From Mycosarcoma maydis (taxonomy: Eukaryota; Basidiomycota; Ustilaginomycetes; Ustilaginales), in contig NC_026495.1 of the NCBI RefSeq assembly GCF_000328475.2, forward strand, positions 496,001-560,000: a stretch of 64,000 nt of DNA. The letters run 5' to 3'. Shown piece after piece: positions 62,570 through 64,000 of the stretch. A program made the translations under genes and the position numbers. Position 1 is the first letter of the stretch. Each line of letters starts with the position of its first letter. Under the pieces are notes generated by a model. It saw only the letters and a program-made list of their open reading frames with translations, did not search any database and was not told where the DNA came from.

Positions 62570-63739
62570 TCTTGGCGAAGGCTACAGCAAGACCCGCAAA
62601 CAAGGATGGCGGGCTTAAGAGTAGGTCAGGCGCATGGGAGTGCAAAGTGAATCAAGCACTTGGAAAACCGCTGAGCTGACATTGAGCTGAATCAGAGTCG
62701 ACAGCATTGTTACCATACAAGCAAGTACGAGGCCAATTTTACCGTCATGCGCTTTGTCAATACAAGCACGTCTTGACTCCCTGGTCTGAGTAGGATGACA
62801 CGTTGATATAAAAGACTGGAGCCCCCACCACCCTTCTCTGCGGCCAATGACCATGCAGTAGCTGGATAGGTGACAAGCTGTCACTAGATCCGGAGCCTCT
62901 CCAATAATTCTTCGCTCGTCCGAGGTACTAGAGGAGGGCTCAGCGTACCACTCGCTGCGATTCCTGAATCTTCCACGAAGTCAACAAAGTCCATGTTAGC
63001 CTGCGAGTAGCTAGCTAGAGCTTATTCGACATTCACCGTCTTCTTGGAGTGCAGTATTATTGTCCTCTATTCGATCGGCAGAAGCAGAATGCTAGGAAAG
63101 TCTCTTCTTTGAGGACGTGCCGGTGAAAGACCTGTCCAAGAACAGTACATAGTAGTTTCTCAGACAAGCAAAAGTAGCTTGAAGAAAGCCTTCAATCGAA
63201 ACTGGTATCAAACATAGGAGGAGACCGTCATAGAGTTCGAGTCGTGTGAAGAATTTGCTGTATGAAACGGACGTGCTGTATTATAAATAAAATACCCCCA
63301 CGTTCTCCGGCCAAGTGTGCTTCTTCTTCTCTTTTCCTCTTTAATGTAATGCGATTATAGAAAATGGGGCGAAGAAGGCGCTTCGCGTTCGAGAAACGAA
63401 GGGGCATTTTCACACTAAGCTGCACTAGTCTGTTCTCACTTGCCGCGTATGCGACAGGGGAATCAAAACCCAACCTTCAGTTGACACATTTCGGCAAAGC
63501 ACACGTCTAAAGAATTCTGGTCGATGCGGCCCGGGAAAGTAACATGTGCTATGGGAGCGTGGAGTACGATTCAAGCAGTACGTCGCCCGCCTTGCAAGCC
63601 TTTCGCCAGTATCTCAGCCTGTATTCGAAATCATCCACCGAGCCCAGTCTTGGCGAGATAACATTCACAGAGCAAAGCCAGTTCTAGCGCTCCACACCTT
63701 GTTCATCTTGAGCCAACAAGCTTGCCGTTGCGTTTTCCA
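62570..63739. other. 1.2-kb spacer upstream of the MFS gene
   Basis: No gene or repeat of note. An AT-rich run (TTATAAATAAAATA) lies at about 63280-63293. The region is the upstream sequence of the gene starting at 63740. Confidence 0.4.
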
Positions 63740-64000
63740 ATGCTCCAACGTACGAATGATGGAGAAAATGAAGCTCTGCTTTCGCGGAGGCCATCGCATC
63801 AGGAGTCAGACGACGCTGAAGTGGCTCAAACCGGGGAGATCGTTGCTACCCTTACACCGCTGATTGTGGTGTTTGCAATCAACGGTCTGGCCACTATCGC
63901 CGACTACGTTGGATCGACCACGATTATCGAGCTGATGCACGCTCTTAGCTGCGCTGAACACCATGGTGAAAGCTTGTCGTCAATCCAATCAGGGCACGAT
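63740..64000 (+). CDS. MFS transporter, 5' end (runs off the window)
   Basis: An ATG at 63740 opens a frame that continues without a stop to the end of the window (87 residues). It reads a polar, acidic lead (MLQRTNDGENEALLSRRPSH, then ESDDAEVAQTG), then a hydrophobic helix (LTPLIVVFAINGLATIADYV) and STTIIELMHALSCAEHHG. A polar cytosolic lead followed by a helix and a short loop fits the N-terminus of a fungal major facilitator (solute-carrier-46 or tetracycline-type) protein. The rest of the gene is outside the window, and an intron may follow. The substrate cannot be told. Confidence 0.65.
   Translation, partial: MLQRTNDGENEALLSRRPSHQESDDAEVAQTGEIVATLTPLIVVFAINGLATIADYVGSTTIIELMHALSCAEHHGESLSSIQSGHD

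Overview
This 64-kb window is nuclear DNA from a filamentous or dimorphic fungus, most likely a basidiomycete smut of the Ustilaginales. The main reasons are the compact layout with long, often intronless, Ser/Ala-rich reading frames, short GT-AG introns of about 70-110 bases, the presence of fungal-only families (Zn2Cys6 regulator, VTC1, CFEM-like and GPI-anchored secreted proteins), and a short heptamer (AATCGTG / AATCACG) sprinkled through the spacers. The genus call is an inference; no rRNA, tRNA or CRISPR array was found. Gene models below were spliced by eye from donor and acceptor sites, so exon ends are good but not proven.

Layout. 1-12.3 kb: a stand-alone response-regulator receiver protein, VTC1, then four nuclear genes for mitochondria (a DUF3429/TMEM69-like membrane protein, a COX14-like assembly factor, a PPR protein, and the complex I NDUFA8-type subunit) arranged as two divergent pairs. 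12.5-29.4 kb: a metabolic stretch with a divergent isopropylmalate-dehydrogenase-like gene, a divergent succinate-semialdehyde-dehydrogenase-like gene, a large Zn2Cys6 regulator, an MFS sugar transporter, an SMP-30/gluconolactonase-like enzyme and a secreted ricin-B-like protein. 29.6-45.8 kb: mostly housekeeping genes: an unrecognised Ser-rich protein, BNA1 (NAD synthesis), DID2 (ESCRT-III), U1-C (splicing), an ATG18-type PROPPIN (autophagy), a mitochondrial SSADH, an unrecognised small protein whose first coding exon is only its ATG, and TAM41 (cardiolipin pathway). 46.9-56 kb: a large coiled-coil protein, a GNAT acetyltransferase, a CFEM-like GPI-anchored protein and an HSL-type alpha/beta hydrolase. 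56-64 kb: gene-poor sequence with a doubtful overlapping locus, minisatellites, a fatty-acid-hydroxylase-superfamily protein, a Tc1-like transposase scrap and the 5' end of an MFS transporter that runs off the window.

The most unusual signal is period-7 repetition. At 42882-43028 a heptamer phase holds for 21 units (147 bp), and at 58775-58858 a different sequence repeats in 12 consecutive heptamers. Shorter heptamer runs occur in many spacers, and I noticed none inside the assigned genes. The second theme is the 12.5-29.4 kb neighbourhood, in which two enzyme paralogs with altered signature residues sit beside a regulator, a transporter and a lactonase; whether it is a working cluster cannot be decided from sequence alone.
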